DNA from: Poecilobothrus nobilitatus
Taxonomy: Eukaryota; Arthropoda; Insecta; Diptera; Dolichopodidae
Assembly (NCBI GenBank): GCA_947095535.1
Contig: OX352774.1
Coordinates: forward strand, 77,810,416-77,874,415
Direction: 5' to 3'
Length of the DNA stretch: 64,000 nucleotides
Shown: positions 12,901 to 25,400 of the stretch, in pieces
Numbering within the stretch: position 1 is the first letter of the stretch
How the letters are laid out: each line of letters opens with the position of its first letter
The notes under the pieces: generated by a model
Told to the model about the DNA's origin: nothing
The model's database searches: none
The model's input: the letters and a program-made list of their open reading frames with translations, nothing else
Program-made: the position numbers and the translations under genes

Positions 12901-15289
12901 TCAAAAATTGAAAAAAATATTATTTTTCTCTTTAAAGCAACGTATATGTTTTATCAATTGTTCTTAAATAATATTATCAAACAATTTAGATATATCGATT
13001 CTATTTAATAAACGAATCATAACATCATTTTTTGTTCTAATGATATTGTAATGCAATGAAGTTATAGATTTAAAAAAAAATTATCAGGTTAATTAATACA
13101 TTCAAAGGATAGATAACTATGAAGAATAAAATATCATTAATTGTAACAACTAATTAAAGTAATTGTAACCATTAATCAGAGATTTACCATCTAACACAAA
13201 TGTATGTTTTATATTATGTAGTCTATAAATTCAATTTCTAAAAGTTTTTTATAAGTAAAAGTTGGTAAAAGTCACTTAAAATACCAAATATTATTTAAAA
13301 AATTTAAATTTGGAACTTAGCCTTAAGTTATGCAAAATTTACAAAATAATATAATTTTTAATTTTTTTATTCAATTTTGTTGTCGCCGAGTGTACTCACT
13401 ATACTCGTAAGTCGTAAGTAAGTGGGTATTGAAAATCCCGCTCAGGTAAATTATTAATTATGGAATTCAACCTATAATGCTATTAGTAGCTGACGATTCT
13501 GTAATATTGCATTGTCTAATTATGTGATATTATGTAATATTAATATAAATAAAAATAAATAACCGACTAAGTCTACTCCGACAGATCGAAAAGAATATTT
13601 AGGAAGAATGTCTCCAGAAACTTTCTCCTTTAGAGCAAGAGTTGATCATTCACATAAAATGTAAAAAATGAATTCCTCTTCATCTTTGCAACTTCTTTAA
13701 AAACCATATGGAGGAAGTTCTAACCTTTTGGTATCTATGCCGGCAGGAATACAAGAACAATATCTGTTATGTAACTTCAATTTAAAATAAATTTCTGAAA
13801 AAAAAGCATGTTTTAATTATTAATGAGCTCAGTAATATATCAAGAGTCTTACGGATAAAGTTTTTAAGGTAAAGAAAGCTAAGAAAGTAGATTAAGCCTT
13901 TTTTGTAATCAATACTCAATTTGTCTGAGGGCAACAGTAATTTTGAAGTGCTAGGTTCACACAATTTGTCATTCGTATATCAGTTTAAAGAAGCCAATTT
14001 AAATTCATGTACTATTTTTCTTTTTTTATTAAAGTCAATAAATGAAATTGGCAATAAACTTAACTTATATATCTTGCACAATTACTTGTCACTTGTCACT
14101 TTTAGCATTGAAGAATTTAAAAGGTATATTTCGTCATGGTATTCACAACACAATATTGAAAATGTTATATAAGTTAGGATAGCATACAACTCCTTTATGA
14201 AAGTATTGTGTCAGACCAATAGTGGGTTGAAATACCATACTAAAATTTAATATCCCGAATAAAGTTGTTCTCGTCCACAAGTTTATTATCGTGCGGCCCA
14301 TTACTCTTAATATTTCATAATTTTTATAAGTAAAATATAATCAAATAAAATGAAAATTTTATTTATTCGACTCGTGAACACTTAAGGTTTAAAAAATGTC
14401 ATTTCTGTTGTCAGCTTTAGTTTCGCTACACATTTACATAAAATATGCTTGTATATATTCCACTCGTTTACCATCAATTGTTGTTATTTTAACATTTATA
14501 TGAACAGTAAATAGCTACTCTTGATTGATTTCTTTTTAATATTAATTTTGTAAAAGAATCTATTTTATGTAACCCCATCCATTACGAAGCTTTAGTTCTA
14601 ACTGTAATCTTAATATGAAATTCTATTCAAATTTGTACCATCAAACTGTCAAAATAAAATTTGTACTTTTGAAAGAATTCTATATTCTTATTGTAAATAG
14701 CATCAGAATTTTTGTTTAAGGATCGAAAATTGAATATTGCTCTTTAACGATTTCTGGATCTTTAAAATCTTTAAAAGTGGAATTTTTTTCAAAAGGATAT
14801 ACAAATTTTAATCCTAATTTTAAAAATGTTTCTAAAATGATTTTTAAATTGTACGACTATAACTTCCTTTGGTTTTATATACTACCTTAATTTTACTTTC
14901 CTATCAGTACCACATTTTCTAGCAAAGTGGGATAATCTTAGAAAAAAAAAAGCAAAAAACAAGAATTTCTGAACAATATAATAATTCAAAATGATATTAA
15001 TTGACAACATGATAAGAAAATTCACTGAGATGAGAAATTGTTTTGTTTTTTTATTCTTTTCCTAATAATAATCGCTAATAAAAAAAAGCTGAAAATAAGA
15101 ACTTATAGGCGTTTAAAAAGTAAAAAGTAAAATTGAAATATTAATTTTGCTTTTGTTATTTAACATTTCAAGGAAAGATTATTTTTTACTTTAATAAAAG
15201 TATTTTAAAAGAAAATAAAACAAAACTACATGAATATAATGAACACAAATGTTTATAAAAATAGATTTTTAATAAAAATGAAAAACAGT
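9976..15289. other. A+T-rich region, no gene seen
   Basis: Apart from the SINE at 12195-12339 it shows only poly-A/T, an (ATC)n-like stretch at 11440-11480 and (TA)n tracts. No supported gene. Confidence 0.6.
12195..12339 (-). mobile_element. tRNA-derived SINE, copy 1 (tail lost)
   Basis: On the minus strand the head reads gggatctcggtggcc, with an A-box-like GGCCTAGTAGATAAGAGCG and a B-box-like GGTTTGAATCC, followed by a body ending cctttcaaggctgtac-type sequence. It is about 80-85% similar by eye to the copies at 48.9 and 50.4 kb. No A-tail and no clear target duplication remain. Confidence 0.7.
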
Positions 15290-15735
15290 TTAGTCTTGAC
15301 TGTGTCAACTCTAAGATCTCTGCACAAACATAATACATGCTGTTTCCATAAATTGAATCATCATTTACAAAATTTAAAATATCTAACTTAATATCTACTA
15401 AGATATATTTATGTATAAATTTCGTAGTTGGATGACAGTTACTCGACGCCATTGCGTCAAACCAAACAAATTTTACAGAAATTGTTGTAATAAAACTTGA
15501 TCATCTTTTATTAAATTTGAGATATCTAGTTTTTTCAAGTATATCAAGCATATAATGAGCATATTATCGCAGTTACACTAATTAAATTTTGCAGAAGTTG
15601 TTGAACCTGCCGATGTACATGACTTAATCAATTTAGAATTCGATTCTGAGCATAAATATATTATCAATTTCGTCCATTTTAAGGTATCACAAACGTAACA
15701 TAAAATTTATTATACCATTCAATTATGTTTAGCAC
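15290..15735 (-). mobile_element. Decayed HINE family A copy, reverse orientation
   Basis: Read on the minus strand it starts ggtataataaattttatgtt, then gtttgtgataccttaaaat, gctcagaatcgaattc and cttaatcaat, and ends cttagagttgacacagtc. These match the head and tail of the 51287-52335 copy in reverse. The microsatellite is nearly gone and the internal repeats are few and diverged. Confidence 0.6.
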
Positions 15736-16407
15736 GTGTATAAAAATAAAAGCTTTATCTTGACTCTTTTTTAAAAAAAAAAGTTTATTAGACTCGCACG
15801 ATTTATTTTTTATTTCAGTTTTTTTAATAATTTTTGAAACCTGACGATTTTTTGCAACAACATTAGAGTAGTAATAAAATTATTTACAATCTAAAGAAAT
15901 GCTTTTTTGTTTAAATTCTATAAAATTTAATAGATATATAACTATAACTTTTATGAAATGTATTCAAGTGATTAAATTAATAAAAGTGTCTCACATAAGC
16001 CATAGCTCTTTTGTAGCAGTGAAATTTTAAACGCTTACCCATCAATTTAAACTAAAATAAATGATAGATAGACTGAACTAAAATAAAGAAGCAAACATTT
16101 CCATTGTGTGAATGGAGCATGCATTTCAATTATTTAATAGTGTATGGCTTGTAATTTATGAAACGTATATTAAACTTAAATTTACATAAAAATTTTTCAA
16201 GTATTACTCAAGTCTCACTAAGTGAGACCGAACGAAATTCGCATGACGCCAATCACTCCTCATCAATAAAATTAAAATTTTAATGCAACCAAGCTCTGTC
16301 TAAATCTAAAAAATTAGTTAAAAAATAGATTTTTAAAAATTTCTGTATATATTAAAGCAAAAAAATAAATTAAATAATCATTTAATTTATTTTTCCTTAG
16401 CTAAATC

Positions 16408-17627
16408 TGTCCGTCCGTCCGCACGATAACTCAAAAAATAAAGGAGCTAGGAGGCTGAAATTTTTTTTACGTCACTTTTGCAAAATTGTTAGTTTTGCTA
16501 TTTAAATCCAACATTTTCGGTCGGCGGGATCGAGTAGCTGCCATACAACTTCTATCTTTATATAGAAATAAGTCAGTATCTATTATAGCTACGTTTCTGA
16601 AATTTTGCAAATAATGATCAAGTTTTATGGCAACAACTTCTGAAAAATTTGGTTGTGGTGGTGCGACGGATTCGGGTAGCTGCCATACAACTTCTCCGTT
16701 TAAATGAAAATAACTCAGTGTTTTTTTGAAGCTAGGAATCTGACATTTTGCGAATGATGATCAAGTTTTATGGCAACAACTTATGCAAAATTTGGTTGTG
16801 GTGGTGCGACGGGTTCGGGTAGCTGCCATACAACTTTTCTTTTTAAATGAAAATAACTCAGTGTTTATTGAAGCTAGGAATCTGACATTTTGCGAATGAT
16901 GATCAAGTTTTATGGCAACAACTTATGCAAAATTTGGTTGTGGTGATGCGACAGGTTCGGGTAGTTGCCATACAACTTCTCTTTTTAAATGAAAATAACT
17001 CAGTGTCCGTCCGCACGATAATCAAAAAATAAAGGAGCTAGGAGACTGAATTTTTTTTTACATCACTTTTACAAAATTTTTAGTTTTGCTATTTAACTTC
17101 AGCATTTTCGGCCGCCGGGTTCGAGTAGCTGCCATACAACTTCTTTCTTTAAATGGAAATAACCCAGTGTCTATTCAATCTAGGTATCTGAAATTTTGCA
17201 AATGATGACCCAGTTTTATGGCAACAACTTCTGTAAAATTTGGTTATGATGATATGGTAGGTTCGGAAAGTTGCCATACAATTTCTCTTTTTAAATGAAA
17301 ATAACTCAGTGTCTATTGAAGCTAGCTATCTTAAATTTAGTGAAAAAGTGCCGAGTTGCATGCCAAAAACTTTTGTAAAATTTGATTGGTCTAAAGCAGC
17401 CGGTTCAGGCTTCTTGCATTTCTTGGAACTTAATGAAGCTAGGCGCAATAAATTCGGGTAGCTGTCATACAACTCCACAATTTACATAAATATATCTCTG
17501 TAGTTCGGTACTAAAACATCCGAATGTTTTTAAAAGATGATCAAGTTTTATAGAATCAGGATATATTACGTTCATACGGGTATCCCAGAGTTGACACAGT
17601 CTACTCTACTGCACTCTTCCTCGTTTT
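16408..17627 (+). mobile_element. HINE family A copy with expanded 142-bp tandem units
   Basis: This copy lacks the 5' head and starts directly at the gtccgtccgtccgcacg microsatellite. It carries at least six internal units with the core tgccatacaactt at 16539, 16681, 16824, 16966, 17130 and 17272, a spacing of 142-143 bp except once (164). At 17005-17040 the head block (gtccgtccgcacgataa) recurs inside the array, so a head plus unit was duplicated. It ends gttcatacgggtatcccag, then ttgacacagtctactctact and cctcgtttt. No coding capacity. Confidence 0.75.
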
Positions 17628-20600
17628 ATTGTATAATTCCTTCTCTCTTATGTAATAATCATACTGTCATGCGTATATACATATCATAATGTCATTTTTA
17701 ATCTAATAGAAATTTGACTTTTTTCTTGTTTTCGGATATTATACATATATGTATGATGTATGTATGTAGGTATAATAAATAATTTGTTTTAAGTTCATTA
17801 ACTTGTTTTTAAATTAATTTATTTTTACGAAACAGTCACTTTTAAAATACGTGAATTTATTGTAAGTTTATATTATACATATACAAAATATGTATATGTG
17901 TTTTTCAACCTTATTTACTGTTACATATTCTTGCAATTCAATTTAATTTAATCTGATTTCACACATAGGTGGTAGTTATTATTTATTTTAGATTTAAAAC
18001 AAATCAAAATAAAAACAAACAAAAAAAATATATATATAAAAATGTTATTTTTATTTTTAAAAAAATTCTAAAAATAAATTTTTAATATGTATTTAATAAG
18101 TAACTAGAAACGACATCTTTTTTACAAAATATATAACAACATAGTTTAAATGTCAAAATTTATTAAATTAATTTAAAAAAAATATATATATATATATTTA
18201 ACCCACGTATTTATTACGCAGTTACGACATTTATATCGCTTATACTATTTTTAGTTTTTAGTAGGTACCTACATTTTTTTGATGTCAAATCTGTTAATTG
18301 ACATCAGATTTAAAATAAATAACAGTGCAAGATGTAATCGTAACGGTGTACGAAGGTAAGGTAATTAAAATTTAAAAATTGATTAGAAATAAAAATCATA
18401 CACAGTATACTTTAAAATTTAAATTGTTAAAAAATAATTAAATAGTTTTTGTTTTTTATTTATTTTTTTTTTTGGAAAGGACATTTTTATAAAGTTATGG
18501 TAAAAATTTTTACAAAGTAAATACGCAAAAAAAAAAAAATAAAAGTAAATAAATTTTATTTTTATTTTAATATAGTTTTTATTTTTTTACATTTAGAACG
18601 CCTACAAATATGCACAATAACATTTGTTACTAAGATTTTCTTATAGCGTCAACATGATAATTTTTTTTAAATTCGAAAGTAGGTTGTTTTATTTTTGGTT
18701 TATTTGCTTTTTTTTTTTTTTTGTCGTTTTTTCATTTTCTTTTTTCTGTTTTTTTTTTTTTCTATATTTATAAAAATAAATAATGAAATTTCTGAAAATA
18801 CATTTTATTTTTCTGGGCTTTTATATAACAGAATTATACTAAAAATAGAATTTGATTATGCGTATATAAAAGTGACTGTGAATATTAAAATATTCAAGGA
18901 AAACAAATAAAGAAACAAATAAATAAATAAAAAAAAATAAGGAAAAGAAAAAGATGAGAAAGTATAACAAAAGTTAAAAAGAGATAGAAAATGTTTAATA
19001 TTAATTTATGCAACATCAGGTATAAATATGGCCTTCAAAGATCAAAATTATTTACGAGTAATAAAAGTAAATAATGAACATTAAAGTGAATGTAATGTAT
19101 TTTTTTGTTTTTGTTTTATTTTTCATTTTTCTTTTTTCTTTTATATTTTGGTTATTTTTGTAAATAACAATTAGGAAGTTAATATTTATTTTACATAATC
19201 CATATTTAATTTTTATTGAAGCGATGTAAATAAAATTGTAAATAAATTGTATAAATAATTTAATTTCAGAAAATTTAAGGAAGTAAAAAAATCTTCAATT
19301 AAATAAATGTTCTTATTCTTTTTATTAGCATTTTTAGGGTGTGGTATTAATCCCATTAAAAGTTTTACATATATTTTTGATAGAATTTTTTTTTATTTTA
19401 TGTTTAGTTGATTCTACTGTCGTCTTAACCGTAAAGAGTTATAGTATTCCATCTATCCTTCCGTCGACGATGAGTTTCTTCTGTTTTCCCAACCGTTTAT
19501 GTGTTTTATGTATCAAAATATCTTAGAAATGATTGTTTTATTGTTTTAATTAATCCACTTTTAATGTTAAATTAAAGGTATAGGTATAGAAAAAAATATT
19601 ATTGGAGCGATATAATCTTCAAGATATTGGAAAGACTCTAATACATCAACAATTTGAAGTTCTCAATTTTCTTCCTGCCGATGTGCTTTATTGTTCATGT
19701 TTCTGTACCGTGCGTTGTTGTAATAGAAAATGGCAAAACTCACTTGCAGGGTGGTAGGTGATATGAAAGGATGAATAACCAGATTTTTGTGATTTCCCTT
19801 TATATGTACTTTTGATCCATTTATATTTTGATAAAATTTATGATTTGTATTCTTCCCATTGTAAGTTTTCGATTAATTTTTTCGAGGATTTTTCCATTAC
19901 TTAATATTATGGAATCTGGGTAACTAATTACAGTTTTTCCAAATTGTATGAAAAATCCAAATGTATGAAAAAATTATATATAAAAAATTTAAATTAAGTT
20001 AATGTTAAGAACTCGTTTTAGGTTGTTTCAATAATTCATGCATTAAAATATACTTTCAACAAAATTTAATTTTTTCCGTATGTTCTCTTAAAGCTAATTT
20101 AAAAGGATATTTAAGTCAATTTGAAAAAAATTACAGAGAATAGAAAATATATACAAATACAAAAAAAAAAAACAATGAATTTATCACAAAATAAGCTGAA
20201 AAATATAAAATAAAAAATAAAAATAATGAAAAATTAGAGACAAGTCCACAAAACAAAAATTTACTTCTACTTGTTTCTAAATTCTAAATAACTTGAGTTT
20301 AATCTGTTAAACATTATATTGAAAGATAACAGCAAAAGTACTTACATTTCTAAACAAATTTCTAAAATCAATTCAATTTTATAAAATCTTAAATAAATTC
20401 TATTTTTCCCCTTTTATTTCTTTTTACTAAGAAATTTAATTATTTAACAATAATAAAATTCGCTTTTACTAACTACTTATAGATATAATTCATTCTTCAG
20501 ATTCATAAATTTAAAGTCGTTATAAAAAATTTCAAAAATTTTATAATATATCATAAGATGTTTATCATGTTAACATTAATTGATTATCGTTAACAGTTGA

Positions 20601-22317
20601 TTAAAATTTTTATACCTCAAAGGTAAGGCAGAATTTAAAAAAAAAAACCATCCCAATTTGAAATGCAACACAGAATATTTAAACTGTATGATTTATATTT
20701 CGCTTTATTGAAATTGAATTGTTGAAGATGTAATTGCCATCATTTGTTTTTTTTATGCTCATCATATTTTAGTTCTCCTTGTTTCTAATATATTATAATA
20801 TGAAGCTTTTTTTGGTTTTAATTATTGTATGGTGAAATAAACTGGTCATGAAAACTTTATGTATATTTTGCAGTACGTTTTCAGTAAATTTATGTTTCTT
20901 AACTAATCTTAGTTATGTTTAATATATCAGTTTTTACTTTGCTCTTTTTTGCTCTTCATCCTTTTTTTTTTAACACAAATTCGGATTAAAGCTTCTTATA
21001 TTTAAATTTTTGATTTTCTATAATTTATATTGTGTAATCATTACTTTAAATTTTGTATGATTCAAAAACAAATTTTTAGAAAATTCTTTTTAAAGTATAT
21101 AAATCTGCCTAGAAGAATTTATAAAATACATATTCTCATCTAAATTTGTACAATGTAAGCCCTACTAACAAAATATAAAATGGAAAATCATACTAAATAT
21201 AAAAGTTATTCCGAAAGAATGACTTGAAAAAGTTTAGAATGAATCAAAAGTTTTTTAAATAATAGATTTCTAAAATTTCTTTTTAAAGGATGTATATACA
21301 TATATGTCTAAAAGGATCTGTCTAATATATTATTTACCCAACTAAGTTTGCACAATGTAAGCTCATCTAATAAATATAAAATGGTGAATCATACTAAATA
21401 GAAAAGTTATTCCGAATAAATCACTAAAATAAGTGTGCATCAATTTTTACTATTTTAGTTTCAATAAATGTGTGGAACCAAACCCAAATACCCAAACCCA
21501 AAATAACCCAAATCGAAAAGGGCAAAATCCAACTCTGTTTATAATATTTATATTATAAATAAATACGATTGTAATATCATATTATATGAAATTTAAAAAG
21601 ACAAATATTCTTAAAACCTCCAAAGTTGCCAGAATTATATACAAATTGTATTATTTTATGAATATGTTTTGTTTTTTATTTATGTATTTTTTTATATATG
21701 TATTATATTATTAATTTGTTATATCATAATTATATAATATATTCTTTTTAATTTTTTTATAATTTTTATTTAGCTTTAGTTTTCATATTATTCTTAGTTT
21801 TATTTTCTTTATAATATGTATATTGAAAATAACATTTTTATTTTTTTAAAGCACTTTTTTCTCTCCTTGTATAATTTTTTTTTTTTTTTATAGTTTTAAA
21901 TTTTTTTTATTTATTTTTGTATACAAATTAAACATTTTATTCATAATTCATTCTCATTTCTATTTCATAAAAACTCTGCATCATTATCACACCTAATCAC
22001 AATAGTTTTGACTTATTAAAACAAACAAAAAAAAAAAAAAAAAAAACATTATATTTAAAAAACTTAAAAATTAAAAATTGAACTAAATAAACAAAACAAA
22101 ACGTAAAAATAATTATAATAAAATTTTTAACTATTAGTTATAGTTAATTATTTATCTAATTTTAATCAAAATTTTTACTATTTTTTGTATTCTAAAATTA
22201 TTTATTATGATATTTTATTTACTTAAAAAAAAAATGTGTATATTTTTCTTTTTTTTTTTTGCATATTTTTAGGATATAAATTCTATTTTTTGTTTTTTTT
22301 TTTTATATTTTTTTTAT
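17628..22317. other. A+T-rich region including the cyc 3' UTR, no other gene seen
   Basis: The right end must contain the cyc 3' untranslated region on the minus strand. Its limit cannot be set, since AATAAA-like signals are frequent by composition. The rest has long T-runs and no protein-like frame. Confidence 0.6.
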
Positions 22318-22496
22318 TTATGGTAATGGCCATGGTAAACCAGTAAAATCAACTGGTCCACCTAAACCAGCATCTGCTTCTAATAAACTCATTATAACAG
22401 CCATTGCAGCTTCATCATTACCATCACTGGTCACATTTTGATTTGGAGATTCGTGAATTGATGTTGAAACTACTGATGTCATTTCACCGTCATTAG
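22318..22496 (-). CDS. cyc: cyc exon j: BMAL1-type C-terminal transactivation domain and stop
   Basis: This is the last coding exon, residues 765-822 plus TAA at 22318-22320. The end reads [17 protein letters not shown], then [15 protein letters not shown], nearly identical to the C-terminal tail of vertebrate BMAL1. In vertebrates that tail binds CBP/p300 and CRY. Drosophila CYC has lost it, so its presence suggests that CYC, rather than CLK alone, supplies activation here and is a target for a CRY2-type repressor (inference). The 3' UTR runs left from 22317 and its end is not defined; the nearest AATAAA on the minus strand clear of the stop is at 22201-22206. Confidence 0.97.
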
Positions 22497-25400
22497 CTAC
22501 AAAAAGCAAAAAAAAAAATATTAATTAAAAAAATATGGAAAATCTTATTTAATTTACTAACCATTATCAGAATTTGCTGTAAAATTATTTCGAACATTAT
22601 TAAAATGTGGTAATGTACCATTTAAACGTTGATATTGTCCAGTTGTATGAACATTTCTACGATCCAATGATTGTAATTCACCACCTGATATACTATTTTC
22701 ACCAGATGACATTGTTTGACTAGGATTTCCACTACGACTATCTGGATCTGGACTACTTTCTAATATTATCCAAAAGATTTTTAATATAAAAGAAAATTGA
22801 AAATTATGTTAAATATCATTTAATTAAAAAAATTTTAATATAAAAAAAAATACCAGTCGAAGAGTCGCTAATTCTTCTATGATAATCTAATACTTGTTCA
22901 GCAATTTGCCTACCAATTTTACTTGCTTCAACATGTGAATTTATTATTCTATGAATTTCACGTCCATTTGCTAAAATAATTAAAATCAAAAACAAAATAT
23001 ATATTAATTATTTTTTAATATTGTAATCTATTGATGTACGAATAGATTAAAGTGTTGTACACATAGTTTCTTTTACACTATTCTTTCGACATTAGATTTT
23101 ATACAGTTTAGGTAAACTTAAACTACACTAAGTCGTAGATACAAGACAACTTTACCAAACTGATTAGAATAGTTAGAAACAAATTTTTGGTTTTCAACTA
23201 AATTTGGGATAAGTGGATTTTAACAAAACTAATTCAAAAAATTTGGTTCTGGTGGAGTGGAATGGAAATACTAAAGTATAAGAGTTTTTCAATTAATATC
23301 TGCCTTATAGAACAGATTAAACAACCGATTAATGTTAATGTTTTGCAAGATTCTAAAATTTTTGTAAAGTTAGATTAAATAAAAAACAAGGAAGAGTATA
23401 GAGTTAAACTTGTGAACTCTAAAATCTCTCGAAATTCTAAAAAACTATCTATGTAAAACTTAGAACACAATTTTATTTATAAAAATTAAAAAATCGACAT
23501 TTTTCTTGACATTTTGGGAGTCGACATTTACAGAGCTGATACTCGATAGTTAGAAAATCGACATAAACTCCAGATCCCGAATATTTATATACTTATATTT
23601 TTACGTGAGATTGTGAATTGGGAAGGATTTTATAGTAGGCTATAAAATTACAGCTTCAATCATTTATTTAGTTGAAAATTCCTTACTTTTTGTCCAAGTT
23701 GAAATTTTGGCAATATTTTTAAAATGACAAAATATTCAATAATGTCAGTTATTGAAGAAAATTAACTAAAATCGAAAATTTTCTACTTTAATTCATATGA
23801 ACTGAAAACGAAAATATTAAAAATGAACTAAAGACGAAAATTTCTTTTTCTATTTTAATTTATTTACGATTTTCTACTTTAGTTTATATGAACTAAAATA
23901 GAAAACATATCATTTATATAAAAATTAAATAGTAAAAATTTCAGAATCCCCTTCAATATTTATTGAGTTATCATGCAAATGGACTTACGTTTGGACACAC
24001 ATAGACACCGAATTCAATCATAAGGAAGAATATATACTTTTCCATTATCCATATTTATCTTGCTTTCTTTATATAATGTAAAAAATCTATGTTTTTAGAA
24101 TTTATTAGATCTTAATAAAAATTCCAATCTTAATGAATAATTCCAAGTCCGTTACTTTTCAAAAAACCGAAAAAACTATTTTCATTTATCACATACATAT
24201 ACCTAATAATACGATACCATATTTTTCTATTATATTTTAGCAGAAACAACAATAAAAAACATTTTTAACTTTTATATTCCGAAAAAAAAGAATATAACAG
24301 TTAGCAAATTCAAAAACCATATAAAAAATGATTTAATACATGAAAATATATCTTGGTTTCAAACCATTACTTTTCTTTTTTTTGGATTTTTTATTGGAAA
24401 AAATTATATTCGTATCGTATTTTAATTTTATTGTACGATATTGCCAAAACGATTATTTATTAGTAGTTCCGTTTAGTGTTGCCGTTATCAAATGGGAAAT
24501 AAAAGAATTTTACGATAACAATTTTGAAAAATACTAATTACGGTAATAAAAACAGACTACAAAAGAAATTATAGAGCAACATTTCTTGACAATTCTAAAT
24601 TTTACTTACATGGATTAAAAAAATCAAAATTACTAGGTATATTATGAGTTGCCATTCCTTCATTCCTATATCCACCTCCATTTTCTCTAATATCAGCTCT
24701 GAAAGAAAAAAAAAAAACAATATCTTAAAATTATTATTCTTTCAAAAAAAATTTTATACTTACAAAATGACTGAATTTTTTGCTACTAAATATTCAACAT
24801 CTTTTGTCCAAGGATTTTTAAATGATTTCCATTCACTTTGTAATCGAATAAAACCATTATCTTTTGTACGAAATCGATACGCTAAAGTTGTTATCTTTTC
24901 AGAACTTTGTAAAGCAATTTTGTGCGATTCTGCTAATGCTGGTATATCATCATGATGATAATATTCATACATACTTGTACCCAAAAGTTCTTGTGGTAAA
25001 AAACCCAAAACTAATGTTGCTCTAAAAAATAAAATTTTTAATTTTAATATAAAAAAGTGTATATGTAGAAAATTGAAAAACAATTTAAAATTTTTACCTT
25101 TGGTCAACAAATAAAAATTTTCCATCCATTGCATGTCTTGATATAAATTGAATTTGTCTAAGATTTGGATAATAATTACATGGTGGATTAACATTTGGTG
25201 CAAAAATATTCGGTGGTATACGACCTACAGCAACTAAACATGATAAATTACATGAATCATTATCACTATCATTTTCTTGTTCTTCTAAACCAATTTTAGC
25301 TGGAGCCCATGATTTTAAATAACCTGTACATTGTATAACACAATATTTTTTATCCGAATTTATTTTATTTTTTCGTCTATGTGAGTGTGACGAACTACTA

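Noticed and set aside
16408..17627. Regular spaced repeats considered as a CRISPR-like array
   Set aside because: Units are 142-bp tandem repeats without unique spacers, in a eukaryotic genome, inside a transposon.
21474..21520. AACCCAAA-like short repeats resembling telomeric sequence
   Set aside because: Only a few irregular copies; no perfect telomere repeat.
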